Assembly (NCBI RefSeq): GCF_004570845.1
Contig: NZ_SPQZ01000004.1
Coordinates: forward strand, 186,001 to 250,000
Length of the DNA stretch: 64,000 nt
Source: Orlajensenia leifsoniae
Lineage (GTDB): Bacteria; Actinomycetota; Actinomycetes; Actinomycetales; Microbacteriaceae
Direction: 5' to 3'
The notes below the pieces were generated by a model. It had not been told where the DNA came from. It did not search any database and saw nothing but the letters and a program-made list of their open reading frames with translations. The translations under genes and the position numbers were made by a program. Shown piece by piece: positions 16,379 to 24,515 of the stretch; the stretch's first letter is position 1, and each line of letters starts with the position of its first letter.

Positions 16379-17269
16379 TCAGACCTCGGGGAGCTGCATC
16401 TCCGCGAGGAGGTCAGGATCGATCACCGAGACGATCTGTGCGATTCGGCCATCGACCACGGTGCAGGCCATCACAGCCTGCGGCGCCCCCTTCGTACTCC
16501 ACGCCATGACGCCGGGCCGATCGTTGACCAGCACCCGACGCACCGTGGACTTCGCGCGCCCGGCGTGCTGGATCTTGCCGGCGACCGCGGTCGCACCCAG
16601 CTGCACGACGACGCCACGCGCCGTGTGTCCGCGCCACACCACGTCGGGATCGAGGACGCGCAGCAGGGCGTCGAAGTCTCCCTCGCGGGCGGCGGCCATG
16701 AACGCGTCGACCACCTTCCGGTCGCTCCGTCTGTCGGCTGCCGGATGCTCCCCGCGAACCTTGCGCCGCGCCCTGCTCGCGAGCATCTTGGCCGCGTCGG
16801 GCGACCTGCCCACGATCTCGGCGACCTCGTCGAAGGAGACGGCGAACAGATCGTGCAGCACGAAAGCGAGGCGCTCCGCCGGGCTCAGGGAGTCGAGCAC
16901 CACCATCAGCGCCGCGCCGACGGAGTCGGCCAGGATCGCCCGGTCCTCCGGGGTGCCGTCGTCGTCTTCCGTCACGACCCACTCGTTCACCCTGTCGTCG
17001 TACGCCGCCTCGGGCCTCGCGTTCCGTGCGCGCAGCATGTCGATGCACACCCGCCCCACCACGGTCGTCAACCAGCCGCCGAGATTCTCGATGCGCTCGC
17101 CGTCGTAACGCGCGAGTTTCAGCCAGGCCTCCTGCACGGCATCCTCGGCGTCAGCGCCGGTGCCCAGCATCCGATTCGCCATGGCGATGAGTCGCCCCCG
17201 GTGCGCCTCGAATTCCGCCGCCCGTTCTTCGAGCTCGGATGCGCCCCGCTTGTTACCTTCCATGGTCAC
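16379..17269 (-). CDS. ECF41-family RNA polymerase sigma factor with SnoaL-like C-terminal domain
   Basis: This sigma factor of 296 residues (GTG 17269; ATG 17263 is an alternative) has region 2 (FEAHRGRLIAMANRMLGTGADAED then GGWLTTVVGRVCIDMLRAR) and region 4 (LSPAERLAFVLHDLF, EVAEIVGRSPDAAKMLASRARRKVRG). A fused SnoaL/NTF2-like domain of about 110 residues follows (REGDFDALLRVLDPDVVWRG). That domain and the NDRPG segment, close to the NGxPG motif, place it in ECF41, where the C-terminal domain controls sigma activity instead of an anti-sigma protein. It is divergent from doxX, and both starts are preceded by the same promoter-like motif. Confidence 0.92.
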   Translation of the reverse strand: MTMEGNKRGASELEERAAEFEAHRGRLIAMANRMLGTGADAEDAVQEAWLKLARYDGERIENLGGWLTTVVGRVCIDMLRARNARPEAAYDDRVNEWVVTEDDDGTPEDRAILADSVGAALMVVLDSLSPAERLAFVLHDLFAVSFDEVAEIVGRSPDAAKMLASRARRKVRGEHPAADRRSDRKVVDAFMAAAREGDFDALLRVLDPDVVWRGHTARGVVVQLGATAVAGKIQHAGRAKSTVRRVLVNDRPGVMAWSTKGAPQAVMACTVVDGRIAQIVSVIDPDLLAEMQLPEV

Positions 17270-17277
17270 GTTCCGTC
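17251..17277 (+). promoter_or_regulatory. ECF41-type promoter for doxX
   Basis: TGTTACC (17251-17257), exactly 16 bases, then CGTC (17274-17277). The published ECF41 consensus as I recall it is TGTCACA-N16-CGTC, so this matches 5 of 7 plus all 4 at the right spacing. It reads toward doxX, whose ATG lies 60 bases downstream; the -35 part lies inside the sigma factor coding start. Confidence 0.7.
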
Positions 17278-17287
17278 ATACCTCCAT

Positions 17288-17314
17288 GACGGGCCGGAGC
17301 GCCCGAAGGTAACA
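17288..17314 (-). promoter_or_regulatory. ECF41-type promoter for the sigma factor gene itself
   Basis: On the minus strand, TGTTACC (17314-17308), 16 bases, then CGTC (17291-17288): the same motif and spacing as the doxX promoter, pointing at the sigma gene 19 bases further on. The conserved word extends to TGTTACCTTC in both copies. This predicts autoregulation. Confidence 0.65.
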
Positions 17315-17336
17315 GAGGTATCGAAGAGGAGAGATC

Positions 17337-17717
17337 ATGAACATCGCACTGTGGGTCGCTGTCGGCCTGTTGGCCGTCGTCTTCCTGGTGGCGAGCTCGA
17401 CGAAACTGTTCATCCCGTACGAGAAGCTGGCACAGGCGCCCGGCGCCGGATGGGTCAACGACTTCCATCCCCTCTTCGTGAAGAGCCTCGGAGTGCTCGA
17501 GCTCCTCGGTGCGATCGGCCTGATCCTACCCGCGGTCCTCGGCGTCGCACCGATGCTCGTCCCCATCGCCGCCGTCGGACTCGGGCTGATCATGGCGGGT
17601 GCCGCGGTGGTGGAGTTCCGTCGTCGCGAGCCGCTGCACGCACTGTTGAACCTGTTCTACCTCGCCCTCTGCGTCTTCGTGGCCTGGGGGCGATTCGGCG
17701 TGGAGAGCTTCGCGTGA
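17337..17717 (+). CDS. DoxX-family membrane protein
   Basis: This 126-residue, four-helix membrane protein of the DoxX-like family runs ALWVAVGLLAVVFLVASSTKLF, then FVKSLGVLELLGAIGLILP, VLVPIAAVGLGLIMAGAAVV and LLNLFYLALCVFVAWGRFG. DoxX-like proteins are found next to ECF41 sigma factors and are thought to act in redox or membrane stress, but their reaction is not established. ATG 17337 follows GAGGAGAG. It faces away from the sigma gene and carries an ECF41-type promoter, so it is the expected target of that sigma factor. Confidence 0.88.
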   Translation: MNIALWVAVGLLAVVFLVASSTKLFIPYEKLAQAPGAGWVNDFHPLFVKSLGVLELLGAIGLILPAVLGVAPMLVPIAAVGLGLIMAGAAVVEFRRREPLHALLNLFYLALCVFVAWGRFGVESFA

Positions 17718-17775
17718 GCGTGGCCGAACGACGTAAGTCTGTCCTCCGACCCCACCGGCGTGGGAATCTGTGTGC

Positions 17776-18321
17776 ATGGGTGATAAGGACGCGACCAGAA
17801 CGTCGGGTGTGGGGAGTCCGGCACGCCCAGTGCGTCTGACCCGCCTCCTCTTCAACGCCTACAACACCGAGCACGCCGTCTACGGAATCGTTCTCGTCAC
17901 GACGCTCGTTGCGGTGGGGTGGCATTTCGACACGGATGGCGAGGTGCTGATCTTCATCGTCGGCACCGTCGGCGTGTTCTGGCTCACCCACGTCTATGCC
18001 GCCGTCGTCGCGAGCCGCAACAGCGCCGAGGGGCGCGCGGTGCCCATCGGGCGCGCCATCGGTGCTGCCGCCGGGCACTCGATCGGGATGCTGCTGGCCA
18101 TGCTGCTGCCATCCGTCGCCCTCGCCACGGCCACCTTCGGGTGGGTCGACGAGTACGTCGCCTATTACATCGCCCTGTGGATCGGCGTTCTCACCCTCGC
18201 CGTGATCGGCTGGGTCAACTCGGAGCGCAACCACGGCACGTGGGCGATGCGCCTGCTCAGCACCCTCATCACGACGGCCTTCGGCCTCGCGGTCATCTGG
18301 CTGAGTTCGCTGGTGCACTGA
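17776..18321 (+). CDS. Hypothetical membrane protein, about five helices
   Basis: This 181-residue protein has a charged N-terminus (residues 1-25) followed by strongly hydrophobic segments: AVYGIVLVTTLVAVGWHF, LIFIVGTVGVFWLTHVYAAVV, GHSIGMLLAMLLPSVALA, YIALWIGVLTLAVIGW and LITTAFGLAVIWLSSLV. The motif FNAYNTEHAVYGIVL before helix 1 is seen in uncharacterised actinobacterial membrane proteins. ATG 17776 is used; GTG 17770 is also possible and neither has a good ribosome binding site. No function can be assigned. It lies in the same direction as doxX, 58 bases after it. Confidence 0.75.
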   Translation: MGDKDATRTSGVGSPARPVRLTRLLFNAYNTEHAVYGIVLVTTLVAVGWHFDTDGEVLIFIVGTVGVFWLTHVYAAVVASRNSAEGRAVPIGRAIGAAAGHSIGMLLAMLLPSVALATATFGWVDEYVAYYIALWIGVLTLAVIGWVNSERNHGTWAMRLLSTLITTAFGLAVIWLSSLVH

Positions 18322-18390
18322 GGGCGACGCCCAGACGACCGTGTCTCGTGGTTGCCCCATGTGGCACCAATTCGACACATGGGTGATCTG

Positions 18391-18405
18391 GCTATTGACA
18401 ATAGC
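18391..18405. promoter_or_regulatory. TetR-type operator palindrome
   Basis: GCTATTGACAATAGC has perfect 7-bp arms around a central A. It contains TTGACA (18395-18400), and TATAAC follows at 18414-18419, though only 13 bases apart. It lies directly upstream of the TetR/AcrR gene, whose product is the likely binder. Confidence 0.65.
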
Positions 18406-18421
18406 TTTTTGGGTATAACGC

Positions 18422-19075
18422 TTGACGTCTCCGCAGCATGCGGTCATGCTGGTCGTATGCAGCCACCGAGAGCCGTCGCAATTGCCTAGGGCGGGACTGA
18501 ACCGTGATCGGGTGGCCGACGAAGCTGCCGCGATGGCGGACGAGGTGGGTCTGAACCGTCTCACACTCGCCGCTCTTGCAGATCGTCTCGGCATCCGGCA
18601 GCCCTCTCTCTACAAGCACATCGATTCGATGGCGGGCCTGCACCGTGACATCGCAGTGAACGCGAAGCGCGACCTCGGCGAGGTGCTCGCTCGAGCGTCG
18701 GTGGGTCGGGCTGGCGCTGACGCCATCTCGGCGATGTCTCATGCCTACCGCGACTGGGCGCTGAAGCATCCGGCTCGGTATGAGGCGTCCAACCGGATGC
18801 CTGCACCCGGTGATGTCGAAGACGAAGCCGTTTCGCTGGCGGCGATCCAGGTCATCGCCGATGTGCTCACCGCCTACAGTCTCGAGGGCGACGACGCGGT
18901 CGATGCCATTCGAACCTTTCGCTCCGCCCTGCACGGGTTCGTCTCCTACGAGATTGCCGGCGCATTCCGGTGGAACGCCGACGTCGATCGGAGCTTCGAC
19001 CGACTCGTTCGCGGAGTCGTCGTCGCCTTGGACCAATGGGTCGGCACGCCGACGCCGGTGCTTCCACCCGTCTAG
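18422..19075 (+). CDS. TetR/AcrR regulator with WHG-type C-terminal domain
   Basis: The regulator (217 residues as called) has a helix-turn-helix around residues 28-75 (RDRVADEAAAMADEVGLNRL, TLAALADRLGIRQPSLYKHI) and a C-terminal domain resembling TetR_C_33/WHG (AYRDWALKHPARYEASNR, FRSALHGFVSYEIAGAFRW). The start is uncertain: ATG 18422, ATG 18446 and a TTG near 18485 all precede the first conserved helix. A perfect 15-bp palindrome ends 17 bases upstream of 18422, implying autorepression. The SnoaL-like gene 52 bases downstream is the probable second target. Confidence 0.88.
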   Translation: MTSPQHAVMLVVCSHREPSQLPRAGLNRDRVADEAAAMADEVGLNRLTLAALADRLGIRQPSLYKHIDSMAGLHRDIAVNAKRDLGEVLARASVGRAGADAISAMSHAYRDWALKHPARYEASNRMPAPGDVEDEAVSLAAIQVIADVLTAYSLEGDDAVDAIRTFRSALHGFVSYEIAGAFRWNADVDRSFDRLVRGVVVALDQWVGTPTPVLPPV

Positions 19076-19127
19076 TCCCCAAGCCTCAATCGTCACCGAG
19101 AACGACAACGTCAACTGGAGGAAAATC

Positions 19128-19589
19128 ATGGAGAACATCGATATCACCACAGCAGGCCTGGACCCGGAGTCGGCGAACGAATTGGTCGCGAAGTGGCTCG
19201 CCCTGTGGAACGGAGGCGACGCCATCGCTGATGAGATCATCGCCGATGACAACCGAGTGCACGCGGCGATGTTCGATGGAGGCGATGGCAGCGCCGTCGG
19301 CGGTGTCGCGGGAATGAAGAGCTTCGTCGGGCAGATGCGGTACCTCTCGAAGGACCTCACCTTCTCCATCGACGTCGGGCCGATCGTCGACGGTGATCAC
19401 ATCGTGGTGCGTTGGGTGGCGAGCGGGCACTACGAAGGCGGGATGCCCGGCGCTGGAGCCCCCGTCGGCACGGTGGTGACCTTCTACGGCACCGACATCC
19501 TGCGGATCGCGGACGGCAAGATCGTGGAGTACTGGCTGAATGCAGACACCCTGTCCCTCATGTCGCAGTTGCAGGTGAGCGCCGGCTGA
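19128..19589 (+). CDS. SnoaL-like / ester cyclase-like polyketide cyclase family protein
   Basis: This 153-residue protein has an NTF2/SnoaL fold: LVAKWLALWNGGDAIADEII, FVGQMRYLSKDLTFSIDVG, VVRWVASGHYEGGMPGAGAP and TDILRIADGKIVEYWLNAD. ATG 19128 is preceded by GGAGG with 6-base spacing. It lies downstream of a TetR regulator in the same direction, so they form a small self-regulated unit. Family members isomerise or cyclise small hydrophobic substrates, or only bind them. The substrate is unknown. Confidence 0.88.
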   Translation: MENIDITTAGLDPESANELVAKWLALWNGGDAIADEIIADDNRVHAAMFDGGDGSAVGGVAGMKSFVGQMRYLSKDLTFSIDVGPIVDGDHIVVRWVASGHYEGGMPGAGAPVGTVVTFYGTDILRIADGKIVEYWLNADTLSLMSQLQVSAG

Positions 19590-19607
19590 GGGCGGGTGGG
19601 GCCGCGA

Positions 19608-19692
19608 GTGGTCTCGATACGCCTGCTCGCTGGGCTCGCGGGCTACTCGACCAGCGGTGGTTGAGGCGCTCGCAGGCTACTCGACGAGCGGT
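19608..19692 (+). repeat. Dispersed repeat family A, copy 1 (full plus partial)
   Basis: GTGGTCTCGATACG (19608-19621) through GGCTACTCGACCAGCGG ending 19657, then a second partial unit with GGCTACTCGACGAGCGG ending 19691. It fills the gap between the SnoaL-like gene and the PadR promoter. Related copies are at 22128, 26048 and 60227. Confidence 0.75.
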
Positions 19693-19735
19693 AGCGGGCG
19701 GTGGGCGGCGCTTGCTCCGAGTGCGCTGGGAACCC

Positions 19736-19775
19736 TATCGTTCGCGGGAGTCGCGATATATCGTTAGGTATCGTT
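19736..19775. promoter_or_regulatory. PadR operator-like region
   Basis: TATCGTT occurs three times in one direction (19736, 19759, 19769) and CGATATATCG (19754-19763) is a perfect 10-bp palindrome. This AT-rich motif in a GC-rich promoter, 24 bases upstream of the padR start, is of the kind PadR proteins bind to control their own genes. Confidence 0.6.
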
Positions 19776-19798
19776 CACGACTCACGGAGGAGAACATC

Positions 19799-20344
19799 AT
19801 GGGCAGTTCATTCCCGACCAGTGGCTTTGCAGCCGGCCTCAACCCGGAGAACATCTGGCAGAAGATGGAGGAGTTCCGCTCGGGCTTCGAGAAGCGCACC
19901 GGCTTCCGTGCTGGTCGAGGCGACGTGCGCGCTGCAGTGCTCGCGCTGCTCGCCGAACAGCCGATGCACGGCTACCAGATCATCCGTGAGATCGAGGAGC
20001 GCAGTGGCGGCAGCTGGAAGCCCAGCGCCGGATCCGTCTACCCGACGCTCCAGCTCCTGGCCGACGAGGCTCTCATCACCTCGGAGGAGTCCAACGGCCG
20101 CAAGACCTACGCTCTGACCGAGGCGGGTCGCGTCGAGGCCGAGAGCGCCAGCGGATCCTCGCCGTGGGGCACCAGCGAGTCGAGCGATGACGCCGGCTTC
20201 TCGGCCCTCCCGAAGGTGGGCGTCAAGCTCGCCCGTGTGGCCGCGCAGGTGAACACCGAGGGTTCGAAGGAGCAGATCAAGGAAGCCGTCGCGGTGCTCG
20301 AAGACGCACGTCGCCGTCTGCACCTGATCCTCGCCCAGGACTGA
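19799..20344 (+). CDS. PadR family transcriptional regulator
   Basis: The product has 181 residues from ATG 19799 (CGGAGGAG lies 10 bases upstream). The PadR winged helix spans residues 40-105: RAAVLALLAEQPMHGYQIIR, SGGSWKPSAGSVYPTLQLLA and the wing ITSEESNGRKTYALT. The first 40 residues, rich in Gly and Phe, and the helical C-terminus (KEQIKEAVAVLEDARRRLHL) frame it. It is followed 4 bases later by the UbiB-like kinase gene, so it probably regulates that gene along with itself. Confidence 0.9.
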   Translation: MGSSFPTSGFAAGLNPENIWQKMEEFRSGFEKRTGFRAGRGDVRAAVLALLAEQPMHGYQIIREIEERSGGSWKPSAGSVYPTLQLLADEALITSEESNGRKTYALTEAGRVEAESASGSSPWGTSESSDDAGFSALPKVGVKLARVAAQVNTEGSKEQIKEAVAVLEDARRRLHLILAQD

Positions 20345-20348
20345 CGGG

Positions 20349-22103
<1,755 letters not shown>

Positions 22104-22127
22104 CGCTGGGCTAGCGCGGCCGGGGGA

Positions 22128-22178
22128 GTGGTCTCGATACGCGTCCTCGCTGCGTTCGGGCGCTACTCGAGCAGCGGG
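22128..22178 (+). repeat. Dispersed repeat family A, copy 2
   Basis: GTGGTCTCGATACGCG, then CTCGCTGCGTTCGGG and CGCTACTCGAGCAGCGG. Its right end overlaps the WYL gene: read on the minus strand, the repeat supplies the codons for Asn-Pro-Leu-Leu-Glu and the TAG stop. Confidence 0.75.
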
Positions 22179-23182
22179 TTGGGGTATTGGGTCGCCGTCG
22201 CTGTGTAGCGGGTCGCGAGTTCCGTGAATGCGGCGGCCAGTTCGGGTGGTCCCACGACCTCCATCGCAGCCTCGAATCGGCCGAACGACGCGGCGAGGGC
22301 TCCCCACGACCATGAGCCGATCTCGAGACTGCAGCGATCGGGGGCCACGACTTCCACCGTGCCGTCGCCCGCGAAGGGCAGCACCTCGGACGCGGGCAGG
22401 TCGAGGATCACCGTGCCGCGGCACGGCCACGCGTCGGCGGCATCCGACCCCCGGAAGCGCGCCGACAGGTACGCGCTGGCGGTGCCACCGGGAATGTCAC
22501 GCGGATTGAACCGAGGGCCGGTCGGGGTGCGCGGCGTGATGCGGTCGGCGCGGAAGATGCGCCAGGCGCCGCGCCCGAGATCCCAGGCGAGCAGGTACCA
22601 GCGCCCCTCCGACGTGACGACGCCGTGCGGTTCCACTCTGCGGGGTGCGCGGGGCGAGGCGTCCGCGTCAGGCTCGGTCGGGTCGCGACGCGCGTAGTCG
22701 AAGCGCAGCACCTCTCGGGCGCGCACGGCGGTCGACAGCACGATGAGCACGTCTGGCGACACCGTGACGGGGGCCGCGTCGCCCGGCCGTCGTACCGTCG
22801 TGAACCTGATGGCGTCCAGCCGATGACGAAGTCGGGAGGGCATCACCTGCCGCACCGTGGTGAGCGCGCGCAGGGCGGCCTCCTCGATTCCGGCACTTGT
22901 CTCCGTGGCCGCCTGCAGCGCGACAGTTACGGCGATGGCCTGATCATCGTCGAACAGCAACGGTGGCAGATCGCTTCCCGCATCGAGCCGGTAGCCGCCG
23001 TCGGGTCCCATGGTGGCCCGGATGCTGTAGCCGAGGTCACGCAGGCGATCGACGTCGCGGCGCACAGTGCGGTGGCTGATCTGGAGGCGATCGGCGAGGA
23101 CGGTTCCCGGCCAGTCGCGGCGGGTCTGCAGAAGCGACAGCAGTCGCAGCAGTCTCGCTGTCGTGGAGGCCGGCGTGGTCAT
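22163..23182 (-). CDS. WYL-domain transcriptional regulator (YafY/DeoR-type HTH)
   Basis: This 339-residue protein has an N-terminal winged helix (LLRLLSLLQTRRDWPGTVLA, LQISHRTVRRDVDRLRDLGY, residues 8-60). It continues with the WYL domain (LRFDYARR then RRVEPHGVVTSEGRWYLLAW, about 165-215) and a WCX-type C-terminal extension. WYL domains sense small ligands or nucleotides. It is divergent from a VOC-family gene with a perfect inverted repeat between them, a common local-regulator pairing. The last residues and stop are encoded by a dispersed repeat, suggesting the original 3' end was replaced. Confidence 0.92.
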   Translation of the reverse strand: MTTPASTTARLLRLLSLLQTRRDWPGTVLADRLQISHRTVRRDVDRLRDLGYSIRATMGPDGGYRLDAGSDLPPLLFDDDQAIAVTVALQAATETSAGIEEAALRALTTVRQVMPSRLRHRLDAIRFTTVRRPGDAAPVTVSPDVLIVLSTAVRAREVLRFDYARRDPTEPDADASPRAPRRVEPHGVVTSEGRWYLLAWDLGRGAWRIFRADRITPRTPTGPRFNPRDIPGGTASAYLSARFRGSDAADAWPCRGTVILDLPASEVLPFAGDGTVEVVAPDRCSLEIGSWSWGALAASFGRFEAAMEVVGPPELAAAFTELATRYTATATQYPNPLLE

Positions 23183-23200
23183 GGGTCCACCCTAGGTTCT

Positions 23201-23225
23201 ATGTAGGACCGAGACTGTCCTACAT
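23201..23225. promoter_or_regulatory. Inverted repeat operator between WYL regulator and VOC gene
   Basis: ATGTAGGAC (23201-23209) and GTCCTACAT (23217-23225) are perfect 9-bp arms with a 7-base spacer, lying 18 bases from the WYL start and 61 from the VOC start. The WYL protein is the likely binder. Confidence 0.75.
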
Positions 23226-23286
23226 GGCTGGAAGGGTGGAACTCGACCCGGAACGCCCGGGTCGACACTCGCATCCGGGAGCAGAC

Positions 23287-23712
23287 ATGACCGTCATCAC
23301 CACCCCCCACCTCAACTTCCGCGGCAATGCCCGCGCGGCCCTCGAGTTCTACCACTCGGTCTTCGGCGGCCAACTCATCGCGCTGACCAACGAGGACACG
23401 TACAGCGTCGAGATCCCGGAGGAGGCACAGCAGATCAAGTTCGGCCAGGTCGTCGGCGAGAACGGCTTCCAGGTCATGGCCTATGACGTGCCGTCGAGCG
23501 TGGAGTACGACCAGGGCGAGAAGTCGCTGTTCGTCTCCGTGCGCTCCGACTCGGCCGAGGAGATCACCGAGTTGTGGGGCAAGCTCACCCAAGGTTCGAC
23601 CATCATCGCGGACCTGGCGCCCTCGCAGTTCTCTCCCGCCTACGGCATGCTCAAGGACGCGTTCGGCGTCGTCTGGGTGCTCGACGTCGCGGTCGCCTAC
23701 GACCAGTCGTGA
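23287..23712 (+). CDS. VOC family / PhnB-like glyoxalase-fold protein
   Basis: This 141-residue protein of the PhnB-like branch of the vicinal oxygen chelate superfamily opens TPHLNFRGNARAALEFYHSVFGGQL and continues KSLFVSVRSDSAEEITELWG and the end motif AYGMLKDAFGVVWVLDVA. Start ATG 23287 has GGGAG a few bases upstream; an earlier in-frame ATG at 23224 lies in the operator and is unlikely. Such proteins are often paired with YafY-type regulators. Despite the name there is no link to phosphonate use; the reaction is unknown. Confidence 0.9.
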   Translation: MTVITTPHLNFRGNARAALEFYHSVFGGQLIALTNEDTYSVEIPEEAQQIKFGQVVGENGFQVMAYDVPSSVEYDQGEKSLFVSVRSDSAEEITELWGKLTQGSTIIADLAPSQFSPAYGMLKDAFGVVWVLDVAVAYDQS

Positions 23713-23835
23713 CGTGGGGGCGTGGCGGCGTGACGTCGATGACGCCGCCACGTCAACCCCATGTCGGGCGCGGCGGTCGCCGCCTACGCTGCTCGGTACG
23801 AGTCCTGCATCCGGGGCCGTCAACAGGAGGTCCCC

Positions 23836-24042
23836 ATGGTTGCTGTCGACGATCGCGTGAGCTGGAACACCTCGCAGGGGCGCACGCGCGGCAGGGTCGT
23901 CGAGCGTCGCACAGCGGACTTCACCTTCGACGGGCAGCACTTCACCGCGACTGCCGACGAGCCGGCCTTCATCGTCGAGAGCGAGAAGACCGGCGCCCGC
24001 GCGGCCCACAAGGGCTCGGCGCTGCGCGTGCTGAAGAAGTAG
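23836..24042 (+). CDS. DUF2945 / TUDOR-like small protein
   Basis: This 68-residue protein has DDRVSWNTSQGRTRGRVVER, FTFDGQHFTATADEPAFIV and AAHKGSALRVLKK, the pattern of the DUF2945 'hypervirulence-associated TUDOR' family: a small beta-barrel. ATG 23836 has AGGAGG 5 bases upstream. Function is not known; a nucleic-acid or protein-binding role is assumed from the fold. It precedes the glycosylase-like gene by 13 bases and is likely cotranscribed with it. Confidence 0.9.
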   Translation: MVAVDDRVSWNTSQGRTRGRVVERRTADFTFDGQHFTATADEPAFIVESEKTGARAAHKGSALRVLKK

Positions 24043-24055
24043 TGCGGGCACATCC

Positions 24056-24505
24056 GTGCAGACCTTCCTGCCCTACGCCGACCTCGCGCTCAGTGCCGCC
24101 GCTCTCGACCAGAGCCGGCTCGGCAAGCAGCGGGTCGAGACGTTGCAGGTGATGCGCGCGCTCACCCTGCCCGGCTACGGCTGGCAGCACCACCCAGTGG
24201 TGCGGATGTGGCGCGGCTTCAGGCCCGCCCTGATGGCGTACCAGGATGCGATCTGCGACGAGTGGGAGGCGCGAGGTCACGCCGACACCTGCCGAGCGAA
24301 GACCCTCGCCGACCTCGATCTCGTGCCCGAGGACGGCGAGGCCTATCGCCACGGCGACTTCGCCTGGCCACCGTGGATCGGCGACGAGGAGCTGCACCGC
24401 TCGCACCGGTCGAACCTGCTGCGGAAGGACCCGGTGTTCTACGCCGAGCTCGCCGCTGAGGTGCCGGACGACCTGCCGTACGTGTGGCCTGCGGCGTCCG
24501 TCTGA
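24056..24505 (+). CDS. MSMEG_6728-type pyrimidine dimer DNA glycosylase-like protein
   Basis: The protein (149 residues, GTG 24056) opens MQTFLPYADLALSAAALDQS then RLGKQRVETLQVMRAL and GYGWQHHPVVRMWRGF, the signature of the MSMEG_6728 family, related to T4 endonuclease V-type pyrimidine dimer glycosylases. The first residues carry the catalytic amino terminus in that enzyme class, but here position 2 is Gln instead of Thr, so glycosylase activity is not assured. The block HRSHRSNLLRKDPVFY near the C-terminus is also typical. It is possibly cotranscribed with the DUF2945 gene. Confidence 0.85.
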   Translation: MQTFLPYADLALSAAALDQSRLGKQRVETLQVMRALTLPGYGWQHHPVVRMWRGFRPALMAYQDAICDEWEARGHADTCRAKTLADLDLVPEDGEAYRHGDFAWPPWIGDEELHRSHRSNLLRKDPVFYAELAAEVPDDLPYVWPAASV

Positions 24506-24515
24506 GGGATTGTGG

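Noticed and set aside
23287-23712. Link of the PhnB-like VOC protein to phosphonate use
   Set aside because: PhnB-like proteins are named by similarity only. The gene is 20 kb from the phosphonate operon and paired with its own WYL regulator.
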